Shown: positions 49,594-60,600 of the stretch, piece by piece
Layout: each line of letters opens with the position of its first letter
Position numbering within the stretch: the first letter of the stretch is position 1
Source of the DNA: CAYQQU01 sp964419545
GTDB lineage: Bacteria > Bacteroidota > Bacteroidia > Chitinophagales > Saprospiraceae
Direction of reading: 5' to 3'
NCBI GenBank assembly: GCA_964419545.1
Contig: CAYQQU010000034.1
Coordinates: 1-62,720, forward strand
DNA length: 62,720 nucleotides
The notes under the pieces: model-generated
What the model was told of the DNA's origin: nothing
Seen by the model: only the letters and a program-made list of their open reading frames with translations
Database searches by the model: none
Program-made: the position numbers and the translations under genes

Positions 49594-52035
49594 ATGAGAA
49601 TCACCACCCTCGTGCTCGGGCTAGTGCTATGCACGCTCGGCGCGTTAACCGGCCAATCTAACAGCTTACAACCGAAAGCGCTGGTCGCTGCGCAGCGCGG
49701 CTATTATTTCGAGCCGGTAGCTCCCTTTCAACTTTCTGCCGAAAAGGTTAATTCTCCCGAAGCGCCCGCCGCTCACGACCTCCTGGAAGTCGACGAAGCG
49801 GTGCTTGCGCAACTCAATCGACAAACGCCCCCGCGCCTGCTGCTGAAGCTGCCCAGCAGCCAAAAGAAAGAGCTGACGCTACAGCTCGTGCGCGTCGATC
49901 TTTTTGCTCCCGACTTCGCCCTTTACGAAAGCAGCAATGAAGCGGCGCCTACCGAGGTCGAAGGCGGCGCCCACTACCGCGGCGTCATCGCCGGATCGCC
50001 CAACTCCATTGCCGCCGTCAGCATTTTCCCGGATGAGATCATGGGCCTGGTCAGCGGAGCCGGTCCGGGCAACCTGGTACTCGGGAAGCTCGACGGGGAA
50101 GACAACACTATGAAACACTTGTTGTATTCCGACCGGGAAGTGCTGAGCAACCTGAACTTCGAATGCGCCACCCCGGACGACGGTCCGGACTATTCCCCCG
50201 AGCAGCTCGCCGGCGGCAGCGAGAAGGTCAACAATAACGATTGTGTGCGCATCTATCTGGAGGTGGATCACGACATTTACCTCAACAAAGGCGGCACGAG
50301 CGCGGCGACCAACTACGTGACCGGCCTTTTCAACCAGGTGGCCACGCTATACGCCAACGAGAACGTCAACACCGTCATCTCGGAGATCCTCGTCTGGAAC
50401 ACGCCCAGCCCGTATAGCAGCAATTCGAGTTCAGGCATGCTGAACCAGTTCCAGAACGTGCGCACCAGCTTCAACGGCGACCTCGGGCAGCTGCTGTCCT
50501 ACCAGGCCAGCGGCGGTATTGCCGTCCTTTCGGGCCTTTGCCATCCGTACACCTCGGCGCGGCTCAGTTTTTCCAGCATCTATTCCAGCTACAACGTAGT
50601 GCCGACCTACTCCTGGTCGGTGATGGTGGTGGCGCACGAATTCGGCCACCTGCTGGGGTCCAAGCACACCCACGCCTGCGCCTGGAACGGCAACAATACG
50701 GCGATCGACGGCTGTGCGGGCTTCACCGAAGGCAGCTGCCCCTGGCCGGGTTATCCTTCCACGGCGGGCACCATCATGTCGTACTGCCACCTCACCTCCG
50801 CCGGCATCTCGTTCACGCAGGGATTCGGGCCGCAGCCCGGCAATGTGATCCGCAGCGTCGTCAACAACGCCAACTGCCTCCAAGCCTGCAGCGGCGGTGG
50901 CGGCGGCGGCGGCAATGACGATGATGACCCGGTCACCAGCGGCGATTGTGACGAGAATACGCTTTACATCTCGATCGTCGTCGACGATTACGGTCCGGAA
51001 ACGACCTGGTCGCTGCTGGACGTCGACAGCAATGTCGTCGCATCGGGCGGCCCTTACGACAAAGCCATTGCGGGAACGGAATTCAAGGACACCCTTTGCC
51101 TGCCCGACGGCTGCTATTCCTTTGCGATACTGGATGAATACGGCGACGGCATCTGCTGCCAGTACGGCGCCGGGAACTATGCCATCACCGACGGCGAGGG
51201 CGACCTGCTCGCGTCGGGTGGCCAGTTCGGCGCCGTGGAATGGAGCCAGCTCTGCCTCAATGCCGATCCGACCGACTTCAACTGCCTGGAGATCAACTTC
51301 AACGACTACCAGGTGATCTCCTTCGGCGGCCCGCAGGACAACGGCTACGCCCAGCTGCTGTCGAGCGGCGAGGCCCTGAAGATCGGCAATAATGCCTGGA
51401 AAGCCATCCCGCTGAACTACAACGTGACGCCCAATACGGTGCTGGAGCTGGAATTCGGCTCTACGGCCCAGGGCGAGATCCACGGCATCGGCTTCGATGA
51501 AAATACGCAGGTATCCTACCAGCGCACTTTTAAGCTTTTCGGGACCCAGCCGTGGGGCATTCTCAACTACGACAATTACAACAACCTGCAGAACTGGACG
51601 TCGTACACCATCCCCGTGGGGCAGTTTTACACCGGCCAGATGTCGTACCTCTTTTTCGTGGCCGACCACGACTACGGCAACCCGACCGGCAATTCCTATT
51701 TCCGCAAGATCCGCATTCACGAGGGCGACGGCTGTCCCGACAACCTGGTGTCGGATACCGGCGAACCGTTGGTGGCGCGCGCCGCAAACGTACGGGTATT
51801 TCCCAACCCCGCTCAGGAAACGGTACAAGTACAATTCCGCCTTTCCGCCGCCGGTGCGTCGGTGATCGAACTTTACGACCTGCGCGGCCGGCGCCTGCGC
51901 CAGGTCGCGGCCGATGCCGCCCCCGGCGACAACAACGTCACTGTTAACCTCCGCGGCCTGGCGGCCGGCGCTTACCTGTTGCGCCTGCGCAGCCCGGAGG
52001 GCGAGTATACAGAAAAGATTAGTGTTACGAAGTGA
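49594..52035 (+). CDS. Secreted reprolysin-like metzincin protease with T9SS domain
   Basis: 813 residues. Signal peptide to about residue 20, a propeptide-like region, then a metalloprotease domain with the zinc motif HEFGHLLGSKH (H348, H352, H358) and Met-turn GTIMSYCH. A seven-Gly linker leads to a domain with aspartates (DVDSNVVASGGPYDKAIAG, ILDEYGDGICCQYGAGNY), a second beta domain and a type A sorting domain (VRVFPNPAQETVQVQ to TEKISVTK). It is probably surface-bound or released and digests extracellular protein. A terminator follows directly. Confidence 0.92.
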   Translation: MRITTLVLGLVLCTLGALTGQSNSLQPKALVAAQRGYYFEPVAPFQLSAEKVNSPEAPAAHDLLEVDEAVLAQLNRQTPPRLLLKLPSSQKKELTLQLVRVDLFAPDFALYESSNEAAPTEVEGGAHYRGVIAGSPNSIAAVSIFPDEIMGLVSGAGPGNLVLGKLDGEDNTMKHLLYSDREVLSNLNFECATPDDGPDYSPEQLAGGSEKVNNNDCVRIYLEVDHDIYLNKGGTSAATNYVTGLFNQVATLYANENVNTVISEILVWNTPSPYSSNSSSGMLNQFQNVRTSFNGDLGQLLSYQASGGIAVLSGLCHPYTSARLSFSSIYSSYNVVPTYSWSVMVVAHEFGHLLGSKHTHACAWNGNNTAIDGCAGFTEGSCPWPGYPSTAGTIMSYCHLTSAGISFTQGFGPQPGNVIRSVVNNANCLQACSGGGGGGGNDDDDPVTSGDCDENTLYISIVVDDYGPETTWSLLDVDSNVVASGGPYDKAIAGTEFKDTLCLPDGCYSFAILDEYGDGICCQYGAGNYAITDGEGDLLASGGQFGAVEWSQLCLNADPTDFNCLEINFNDYQVISFGGPQDNGYAQLLSSGEALKIGNNAWKAIPLNYNVTPNTVLELEFGSTAQGEIHGIGFDENTQVSYQRTFKLFGTQPWGILNYDNYNNLQNWTSYTIPVGQFYTGQMSYLFFVADHDYGNPTGNSYFRKIRIHEGDGCPDNLVSDTGEPLVARAANVRVFPNPAQETVQVQFRLSAAGASVIELYDLRGRRLRQVAADAAPGDNNVTVNLRGLAAGAYLLRLRSPEGEYTEKISVTK

Positions 52036-52050
52036 TTGGATTATTCGGTA

Positions 52051-52080
52051 GGCCCGGGCAAAAGGCCCGGGCCGCTTTTT
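52051..52080. terminator. Terminator after the metzincin gene
   Basis: GGCCCGGGC (52051-52059) pairs with GCCCGGGCC (52065-52073) around AAAAG, followed by GC and a T5 tract. It sits 16 bp past the stop and 13 bp from the convergent regulator's stop, so it may serve both. Confidence 0.8.
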
Positions 52081-52092
52081 GTCTGATCGCCG

Positions 52093-52740
52093 CTACCGGT
52101 TCAGCAGATCGTATTGTAAGCAGACCCGCACCAGCCCGGCGGTATTCCGCGCGCCCAGCTTGATGAGCAAATTGCGGCGATGGGATTCCACCGTACCGAA
52201 TTTGATGCGGAGCGCTTCGGCGATCTCCGCCGTCGTATTTTCTTCGACGATAAGGCGCAGCACTTCTTTTTCCCGGGTGGTCAATTCCGGAAAGAGGCCC
52301 TCCTCCTTCGCCGGCGCCGTCTCGCGGCCCAGGCTGGCCATGACCGCCTCGGCTACTTCCGGACTGTAATAAGGTTTTCCCTGGTGTACCCGGCGAATGG
52401 CGCGCAACACCTCCTCCTGCCCGGTATCCTTCAGCAGGTAGCCGGCGGCGCCGTTCCTGAGCATCAGTTTGATGATCCCGGCTTCTTTGAGCATCGACAG
52501 CACCAGGATCTTCACCTCCGGGTGGCGGGTATGGATGGCCAGACAGGTTTCGATGCCGTTCATGCCGGACATGTTGATATCCAGCAGAACGACATCCGCG
52601 GCGGTCTTTCTAAGCTGCTGCAGCGCCTGCTCGCCGTTATTGGCAGCTCCTACGCACGTCATATCGGCTGCCCCGGAAAGGATCAGCCGGATGCCGTCGA
52701 TAACGAGTTGGTGGTCGTCAACGAGAAGGATGCGAATCAT
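52093..52740 (-). CDS. NarL/LuxR-family response regulator
   Basis: 215 residues. The receiver domain has ILLVDDHQLVIDGI with phosphoacceptor Asp in VVLLDINMSGMNGIE and the switch Lys in GYLLKDTGQEE. The C-terminal LuxR HTH is ELTTREKEVLRLIVEENTTA, EIAEALRIKFGTVESHRRNL. The TPR histidine kinase at 55019-56956 is the likely partner, separated by the YCF48-like gene on the same strand. Confidence 0.92.
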   Translation of the reverse strand: MIRILLVDDHQLVIDGIRLILSGAADMTCVGAANNGEQALQQLRKTAADVVLLDINMSGMNGIETCLAIHTRHPEVKILVLSMLKEAGIIKLMLRNGAAGYLLKDTGQEEVLRAIRRVHQGKPYYSPEVAEAVMASLGRETAPAKEEGLFPELTTREKEVLRLIVEENTTAEIAEALRIKFGTVESHRRNLLIKLGARNTAGLVRVCLQYDLLNR

Positions 52741-52837
52741 TGGGAGCGAATTTTGGCCAACCGAAAAAATAACCTTTTTCTGTATTTATTCGGAAATAAG
52801 ACCCTTTAAACCAAAGGCAATTTACCCGGATTATTTT

Positions 52838-54916
52838 TTAGTTATTGCCCAACTTCAACAACCGGCTGCGGAAGGTCTTGTCGCCATTCTCCAGCTCCAG
52901 GAGGTAGGCGCCCGGCGCCAGGCTGTTCAGCTCCAGTAGCGGCGCAGCGGGCCGTTGCAGCCGCAGGCGCCCCTGCAGATCGTAAACGCGAAGGGAAGCG
53001 CCGGCTTTCAGGTCGGTCGGCAACTGCACCTGCACCATCTGCCGAGCGGGGTTGGGGAAGAATTCTACCCTTTGTACATTCGGAGTTTCGCGCGCATCCA
53101 CCGTCATTTCCTCCCATCGTTCGATATTGCCCCCGAAGCCGCAGATCCAAAACCGGGTGCGCATTTCGTCCATTTGTCCGGAAATGCCATTGAACAATCC
53201 GTAGGAAGTGTAGCTCTCCTCCCAGGACGCGCCGCTGTCTTCCGTGCGCAGTACGCGGCCGGTCAGAGCGGTGCCGCCGATGAGGTAGCCGTTTTCCGCA
53301 TCGGTAAAGTAGAATCCCTTCCAGAAGGCCGGAACCGGCAATTCGACAACCGACCAGGAAGCGCCGCCGTCTTCGGTATAGAAGATGAAATCCGCGTTGA
53401 AGCTGGGCATGACCCAGCCGCGGTTTTCATCCCTAAAGAAGACGCTTTCGAGGTTGAGAGAAGTGGGAATATCGAGGCGCTCCCAGCTGTCCCCCCCGTC
53501 GGTCGTTTTGAGGACAGTGCTGTCGCGGCCGACGGCGTAGCCGGTGTCGGGGCTGGGAAACGAGAGGCCGAAGAGCTGCTCCTCGTGTTCGGTAGGCAGG
53601 GCTTCCCAGCTGGCCCCATCGTCGAGAGTCCGGTAAACCTTGCCGTTATAATTGGTAGCGTACACCCGGTTTTCCACCCGGACGATACCGGTGAAATTAC
53701 CCCCGGTCGCCGGCAGCAAAATATCCCAGCTTTGCCCGCCGTCGGTGGTGCGCAGGATGTCGTTCCCCTGGCAGGCCCAGAATTCGTCGGCCGACACGGC
53801 CAGTCCGTCCCAGACGCGGTCGTCGTCCTCCAGACTGAGGTCCGTCCAGGAGGCGCCGCCGTCGACGGTGCGCAGGACGGTTCCGCCCTGTCCGCAGGCC
53901 CAGCCGTGGTCCATATCTACGAACCGGATGTAGCGCAAGGTATTCTTATTGCCGGGCAACTGATCGGTAAAGGTCAGGCCGCCATCTTCGGAGTAGCCGA
54001 TCATGGTATGCGACCCTGCCACCCAGGCCCTGCCGTCGGGCAGGCCGCAGATCGCCTGGTTGACGTAGGAATAAGATAGCGGGATTTCGCGCTCCCAGGT
54101 GAGGCCGCCGTCGACCGTGGCGTAGGTGCTGTTGCCGCGCGTTGCCAGCATAAAAGTATCGTTGACTACCGCCAGCGCTTCCATATCGGTAGCGAAGGCG
54201 ATGTCCGACAGCAGGGTCCAGCTATCGCCGCCGTCTTCAGTTTCGTAAAACGATTTGAAGACGGCCGCGTAGCCGTGGTTGGCGTCGAGGAACTGGAGGC
54301 GGACTTTCCGGTCGAACTGACCGGGGCTGATCTCCGTCCAGGACGCACCGCCGTCCGTCGTGCGATAAATATTCCCCTCATCGGCAGCCACCCATCCGGT
54401 AGCAGCGTCGATGAAGAACACGGCCGACCAAGGCTGATCAAAAGGCGGGGTGATCTCTTCCCAGCTTGCGCCCTGGTCGGTGCTTTTGATCACCCCCTGG
54501 GTGCTGCCCGCGAAGAAGCTGCCGGCTTCGGGCAAAGACAAGTAAACGATGTTGCCGATGCCGATACCCGGGTCGACCATTTCCCAGGTCTGCCCGCCGT
54601 CATCGGATCTGGCCAGTTTGTCGTTCCCCGAAAGGCTGATCCAGGCGGCCTGCCCGTCGGCCCCGGGTACGAAGGCCACCTCTAATACCGTACTCTGGAA
54701 GTCGGCAGCTACGAGGTTCCATTCGGCGCCGAAATCCGTCGTCCGCAACAGGACGCCCTCTTCGCCCCCTGTCAGCCCGACGCCCGAAGGGTCGACGGCG
54801 ATGGCTTCCAGTTGTACGAGTTGAGGCAGGGGGTTCTGGCGCTCCCATTCCTGCGCATTGGCCGCGATGGAGAACGCCATCAGGGTGCAAAACAAAAAGA
54901 AGTAATTTTTACTCAT
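52838..54916 (-). CDS. Secreted YCF48-like beta-propeller protein with T9SS domain
   Basis: 692 residues. Signal peptide MSKNYFFLFCTLMAFSIAANA. The body is a series of repeats with DGGQTWE, TDGGASWT and EDGGDSW, typical of YCF48/BNR-type propellers, so a scaffold or binding role is likely. The C-terminus is a type A sorting domain (RVEFFPNPARQMVQV to LLKLGNN). It lies between the kinase (103 bp gap) and response regulator (97 bp gap) on one strand; it could be a surface sensor for that system, but this is inferred from position. Confidence 0.85.
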   Translation of the reverse strand: MSKNYFFLFCTLMAFSIAANAQEWERQNPLPQLVQLEAIAVDPSGVGLTGGEEGVLLRTTDFGAEWNLVAADFQSTVLEVAFVPGADGQAAWISLSGNDKLARSDDGGQTWEMVDPGIGIGNIVYLSLPEAGSFFAGSTQGVIKSTDQGASWEEITPPFDQPWSAVFFIDAATGWVAADEGNIYRTTDGGASWTEISPGQFDRKVRLQFLDANHGYAAVFKSFYETEDGGDSWTLLSDIAFATDMEALAVVNDTFMLATRGNSTYATVDGGLTWEREIPLSYSYVNQAICGLPDGRAWVAGSHTMIGYSEDGGLTFTDQLPGNKNTLRYIRFVDMDHGWACGQGGTVLRTVDGGASWTDLSLEDDDRVWDGLAVSADEFWACQGNDILRTTDGGQSWDILLPATGGNFTGIVRVENRVYATNYNGKVYRTLDDGASWEALPTEHEEQLFGLSFPSPDTGYAVGRDSTVLKTTDGGDSWERLDIPTSLNLESVFFRDENRGWVMPSFNADFIFYTEDGGASWSVVELPVPAFWKGFYFTDAENGYLIGGTALTGRVLRTEDSGASWEESYTSYGLFNGISGQMDEMRTRFWICGFGGNIERWEEMTVDARETPNVQRVEFFPNPARQMVQVQLPTDLKAGASLRVYDLQGRLRLQRPAAPLLELNSLAPGAYLLELENGDKTFRSRLLKLGNN

Positions 54917-55018
54917 GTCGTTTTTACCTCAAAAGTCGGTTCCCGCGAGGGGAAGGGGCTAATGGAAAAACGGGGAGGGTTGTCTATAGGAATTCATATA
55001 GTGGTTGTGGGGGTGGGT

Positions 55019-56956
55019 TCACGGTAATGGGATACGGGCCGTGGCGATGGTTCCTCTATCGGGGGCCGTATCGATTTCCAGATCGCCGCGGAGGTAGCGG
55101 ATGCGGGATTGCAGGCTGGAGAGGCCCAGGGACTGTTTTTGGACGGCGGCGTTCAGGTCGAAGCCATTTCCGTTGTCTTCCACGGTGAGGTGCAGTTCGT
55201 TTTCCTGGTAGACGAGTTGGAGCAGGACCCGTTTGGCGCCGGCGTGTTTGAGCACGTTTTGGGTCAGTTCCTGGCAAATGCGGAAGAGCATAGCCGAGCG
55301 GGTGGGCGGCAGCTCCCTTTCCGCGCCCAGGATCTGCAGGCGGCAGTCGAGGCCTTGTTGTCGCAACTGACCGGCGAGGTCTTCGAGCGCGCCGCGCAGG
55401 CCGAGCACGGTCAGGGTGCGGGGCGCCAGGTTTTGGGAGATGCGTCGCAGTTCGCTTCCTGCTTCGGCCAGCAGGCGTTCGGTTATCGTTCCTGCTGCTT
55501 CGGTAGCGGCGAGTTGGGCCTTTGCCGAAGCGAGCAGGCTACCCAGGGTATCGTGCAAGTCGTTGGCGATGCGGGTGCGTTCTTTTTCCTGGCCTTCGAT
55601 CATGGCGTGGAGCGCCGAGAGTTGTTTCTCCTGTTCCAGGCGGCGGATGCGCTGAGCTTGCAGTTCCGATTCCTGCTGCGCCATCCGGCGATTGGTGACC
55701 AGGCGGCGGCGCAACCCCGCGAAGATGCCGACGGCCAGCAGCGCCAGGGCCAGCGAGCTGCCGAGCAGCAGGTTGCGCTGTTGGGTTTTCTGGTCCAGTT
55801 CCAGGCGCTGAATGCGGAGAGCCTGTTCTTTTTGTTCGGTCTCGTATTGGACCTTGAGCTGGTTCAGGTTTTTGTCCACCTCCACCCCCGCGAGGCTATC
55901 GGCCAATTGCCGGTACGCCTCCAGGTAATGCAGTGCTTTTCCGGGCTGCTCCTGTTTTTTATTAAGTAGATAGAGCTGGTAATACACCTTACCCAACCGG
56001 TAGCCCGCCCCGCATTTCTGGTAATGCGTCAGCGCGGTTTGCAGGGCGGCGGCGGCGCGTGCGGGTGCTTCCCGGGAGCGGTAGAGGCCGGCCAGGTCTT
56101 CGTAACAGAGGCCCATCCGGTAGTGGTTGTCCTGGCCGGCAAAATAGTCGACGGCCCGCAGGAGCTGTTCTTCCACCTCATCGCCCTGCTCTCGCCCGAA
56201 CGTGTAAAGGGCGATGTGTTCCGGCGACTCCATCAATTCCTGACTGGTTTTGGACGCCCGGCGGTAGGCTGCCCACTTATCCTGGTAGGCGGCCATTTGT
56301 TCGAACTGCCTGTTGCGAAAGGAGAAGTGCAGAAGCTGGAACAACAGGAAGCCCCGATCCATCCGGCTGCCTTTTTCGTCTACCATCGCGAAAGCCTTTT
56401 CTCCGTAAAGGCGCGCCTGAGCCGTATCGCCTTTTTCCGCAAAAAAATCGAAAAGCGATTTATACGTTTTCCACGCCTCGTAGGGTAGCCCCTGTTCCCG
56501 GTAGGCGCGTTCGGCTTTTAACAAAAAGTAGTAAGCGGAATCCTGTTGGTAGGTCCGTTGGAACACCAGGCCGAGATTTTGATAGACCGCCGGCAGCGGC
56601 TCGGCAAGCTGTTCCCGCCGGGCGATCTCCAGCGCTTGACGGTGCAGCGCTTTGGCCTGGTCGTACCGCCCCTGATTGTGGCGCCAGTTGCCCCAGATCA
56701 TCAAAAGCTGCACTTCCATTTCCGGGTGGTCCAGTTTGCGGGCGAGTGACAGTCCTTCGCGCACGAGCACCAGGGTGCTATCGTGGCTCCGCAGGCCGTA
56801 ATAAGCGGCCAGATCGGTCAGTGCGGTCAGTTTTTCCGATTCATCCGCCGCCGTCCGGATGAGGCGGCGCAGGCTATCGGGCTGAGTGGAAGGAAAACCG
56901 AATACGGGCAGGCAGAGTAAACAAAAGAGCGGATAACAGGGCCGAAAAAACGACAT
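55019..56956 (-). CDS. TPR-containing sensor histidine kinase (HisKA_3 type)
   Basis: 645 residues. Signal-like N-terminus, TPR repeats at about 60-340 (TALTDLAAYYGLRSHD, AVYQNLGLVFQRTYQQDSAY and others), a transmembrane helix LLLGSSLALALLAVGIFAGL near 395-415, a coiled region, then the HisKA_3 phospho-His segment ERTRIANDLHDTLGSLLASA and an HATPase domain with ENELHLTVEDNGNGFDLNA. It senses a periplasmic signal through the TPR region and passes phosphate to a NarL-type regulator, probably the one at 52093. Confidence 0.92.
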   Translation of the reverse strand: MSFFRPCYPLFCLLCLPVFGFPSTQPDSLRRLIRTAADESEKLTALTDLAAYYGLRSHDSTLVLVREGLSLARKLDHPEMEVQLLMIWGNWRHNQGRYDQAKALHRQALEIARREQLAEPLPAVYQNLGLVFQRTYQQDSAYYFLLKAERAYREQGLPYEAWKTYKSLFDFFAEKGDTAQARLYGEKAFAMVDEKGSRMDRGFLLFQLLHFSFRNRQFEQMAAYQDKWAAYRRASKTSQELMESPEHIALYTFGREQGDEVEEQLLRAVDYFAGQDNHYRMGLCYEDLAGLYRSREAPARAAAALQTALTHYQKCGAGYRLGKVYYQLYLLNKKQEQPGKALHYLEAYRQLADSLAGVEVDKNLNQLKVQYETEQKEQALRIQRLELDQKTQQRNLLLGSSLALALLAVGIFAGLRRRLVTNRRMAQQESELQAQRIRRLEQEKQLSALHAMIEGQEKERTRIANDLHDTLGSLLASAKAQLAATEAAGTITERLLAEAGSELRRISQNLAPRTLTVLGLRGALEDLAGQLRQQGLDCRLQILGAERELPPTRSAMLFRICQELTQNVLKHAGAKRVLLQLVYQENELHLTVEDNGNGFDLNAAVQKQSLGLSSLQSRIRYLRGDLEIDTAPDRGTIATARIPLP

Positions 56957-57167
56957 GGAACAAAAGTTTGGGAAAATAATACTTATTCGAGTTAGGGGTC
57001 AAAGCTAAGGGTATAAAATCATTCAAAAAAAACCTCCGCGGGGTAACCTTTTTTTCCACCACCAAATAATAGCGTGCAAAATGGTTCCCGGCGAACCATG
57101 CATTCCTGACCTGGATTAAGTCCTTACATTACAAAACCAAACAATCGTTCATCTAAAACCATATTCT

Positions 57168-57413
57168 ATGAAAAACTTACTTTTTGGGGCTCTGGCGCTT
57201 CTCTTTTGCGTAAGCAACCAGGCGCAATCCACCGCGCGTTACACGCAAGAAGCGCCGGAAATCGAAGTCATCAAAACGTACGTCGAAGCGTACAACCAGG
57301 GAGACTGGAAGGCCATGCGCGCACTCTACGCCGATAAGGCCGAGGTGCATCACAATTCCCAGGAGCCGATCACGCCGGATGCGGTGATGGAGAAGATGAT
57401 CGGGATGAAATAG
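57168..57413 (+). pseudogene. Truncated NTF2/SnoaL-like secreted protein
   Basis: 81 residues: a signal peptide (MKNLLFGALALLFCVSNQAQ) and the first strand-helix part of a SnoaL/NTF2-like fold (IEVIKTYVEAYNQGDWKAMR, ALYADKAEVHHNSQEPITPD). Family members are usually about 130-160 residues, so about half the fold is missing after a TAG at 57411. No continuation is recognisable in the other frames downstream. It is probably a decayed gene; a functional short variant is less likely. Confidence 0.55.
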
Positions 57414-57605
57414 CACGTGGGGCGAAGAGAAGCAGGCCCTTTATCGCGCTTTTCTTTTCTTATTTTTTCCATTGTCATAACAATTTAGGTCCTTCCTTAT
57501 AAAAGGCATTTTCGGCTCTCAATCGGAGGGACCAAATAGTTACCAATTGACAAACCTCTAAATCAATAATCCGAAACGCATCGAAATTTTTTATCTTAGA
57601 ACCCA

Positions 57606-60600
57606 ATGCAGGTGCTTAAAGAAAAAAATTCGATGCGTTTGCGTTTTGCGTTACGTCTATTTTGCTGGATAGCTATGGCCCCATGCGCGCTGGTGGGTCA
57701 GGCCGACGTATCCCTGTTGCACCTCACGGTCGAAGACGGCCTGGCCGGCCAACGTACTTATCATGCTTTACTGGACAGCAAGGGGTACATGTGGTTTGCC
57801 ACCAACAACGGCCTTTCGCGTTACGACGGGCAGGCGTTCCGCAATTTTCGGCACGTAGAAGGAGACAGCACTTCGCTCGGCAACAACCTGGTGTACGATG
57901 TTTTTGAGGATGAAACGGGTATTTTCTGGATCGGGACGAATAACGGACTGGACCGTTTCGACCCCGTTACCGAAACCTTTACCCATTTCCGGCATGATCC
58001 AAACGATCCCAACAGCCTCTCGAATGACCGGGTTCGCCACATCGGCAGTGATCGAAACGGAAAGATCTGGCTCAGTACACTTGGCGGGGGGATTAACCGC
58101 TTCGACAAAGAAAAGGGAAAGTTCTATGCCTACCATCTGGTTGACCCCAAACAAACGGACAACAACAACAACGCTTATTACGTCAATACTTTGGGCGAAT
58201 TTGCGGAAGACATCACAGCGCCTCATATTCTTTGGTTGCCAACCACCAACAATGGCATCGTTAAACTGGATCAACAAGAACGACAAGTCAACCTGATTCC
58301 CTTTCCCGAATGGCTGCCCAAAACTTCTACCCACGCCATTTTCACGGAGAAACCCGACCGCCTTTGGGTGGGTACCTGGGGAGCAGGCTTAGCTCGCTAT
58401 TCCATTTCCGCCCAACGGTGGACATTTTTCTATCCTTTCCCGGAGTTGAAAGCAGACGGAGCATCCAGGGGGATAGCCAATATCATTCTGGACATCAAGC
58501 CGAAAGACCGGGAAACACTGTGGCTGGCCAGCAAAAACGAAGGGCTGGTCGCTTTTAATCGCCGTACGAAAACGTTTTCATTTCCGGCGCCCCATGGCGT
58601 TAAGTCGGAAGGGTTGTACCTAGACCCCCATGACCGGCTCTGGGTGCTCACCGACCGGGGGGTTTACATGCGACCGAGCGACGACCCGCCGGTGGATCAA
58701 ATCACATTTGAATCGGGCGGTTCCTCACTGCAACCGTTAGATATCATGGAGTTGGATGACGGGGAAACATTGGTGAGCCTTTACGCACAAGATGAAGTAT
58801 ACCTATTGGGCGCCGATCAGCGCCGCAAGGGAGCGATACCGGTTCGCCCTCCTGCCGAAAGGATTTCGGTAATAGCCGGACTGTTACAAGATTCGGGAGA
58901 TGATATTTGGGCCGTAGACTTTGAAAACAAACGTCTTTTGCGGCTTGACCAGGTTGCCGGCGCTTTTCGGCCGTTTCGGAAGGATCTGCTCGATCAGCTG
59001 CCCGTGCAGCGATTCAGGATGACCAGCGTGCTGGAAGACCAACAGCACAATTTATGGATTACCACCTATGGCGGGGGGCTGCTGAAGATGCCGCCGGCCA
59101 GGGATACCCTGATCCAGTTGGTTCACCAGGACGGTGACGATGATAAAATCCAGGCCGGCCTCTTCTTTTACGACAGGTACTACGATTCACGAGGCTTGTT
59201 GTGGCTGGCGAGTGGCGACCGGGGGCTCTACGTCTTTGATCCGCGTACCGAAAAAGTAGTCCGCCGCTACCACGAGCAAGGCCAGGGCGCATTGCAGATA
59301 AAAGACAATTTCCTGGAAAGCATCACAGAAGATAAACAGGGGCGAATCTGGATCGGCTTCAAATCGAAGGGTATCCAGATCATTGATCCCACCGGTCGGG
59401 AACCTGCCCGTCAGCTCACCGCCGCCGACGGTTTGCCGTCAGAAACCATCCCCGCCATGGCGCCGGACGCCAGGGGCAATATCTGGATCCTCACCGCCGC
59501 CGGATTGTGCTGCTACCGGTGGGCAACACAAAGCCTCGACCAAGTAAACGAACGTTACGGTATGATTCATCGTTTTTCCGAATGGGAAAACAATATAAAG
59601 CTGCTTCGTTCCGGCAAACTGGCCTATTTTTTGAACGATCGCGCCTACCTTTTTCACCCCGACAGCCTGCCCGTCAATAACGAACCGCCACCGGTGGTGC
59701 TGACCGGCTTCAAAGTATTCGAAACGGAAAAGCAATTTGGCCAAAGCATCGACTACTTGCAGGAGATCCGGCTGGCGGCCCACGAAAACTTCTTCACCTT
59801 CTCCTTCGCCGCCCTCAACTTCGAACAACCGGAACGCAACCGCTTTACCTATCGGTTGGAGGGCTTCGATCGCGATTGGATACACAGTGGCAACCGCAAC
59901 TTTGCCGGTTACACCAACGTCCCGCCCGGCCGGTACACTTTCCATGTCAAAGCAGCCAATAACGACGGCGTCTGGAACGAAACGGGCGCCGCCGTCGATA
60001 TCATCATTGCCCCGCCCTGGCACCGCACCGGCTGGGCGTACGCCGGCTACGGGCTGGCGCTGCTGGCCCTCGGCTACGGCTGGTGGTGGTTGCAGCGCCG
60101 CCGCTGGGAAGAACGCACTCAACTGCAATTGCAGGAGGCCGAAGCCCGCCGTCTGCGCGAACTGGACGAAGCCAAGACCCGCCTGTACACCAATATTACC
60201 CACGAGTTCCGCACACCGCTGACCGTCATACTGGGATTGATCACCGAGTTACAACAAAAATTCAAGGGGCCGGTCGCGGACCAGCTGCGGGTAGTGCGTC
60301 GCAATGGCGAACAACTGTTCCAGCTGATCAACCAATTGCTGGACATCGCCCGTATCGAGGCCGGGCGCCTGCAACTGGAACTGGTGCAAAGCAACGTCAT
60401 CTCTTTTCTAAGCTATCTCACCGAATCCTTTCATTCTCTGGCCAAACGCAAGCACATCCGCCTTACGTTTACCACCGCGGAAGAAGCGATTTGGATGGAT
60501 TATGATCCGAAGCGCCTGCAACAGGTCGTCTCCAACCTGTTGTCGAACGCCCTGAAATTCACTCCGGAATACGGAGCGGTCTCGGTGGTGGTCCGGCAGC

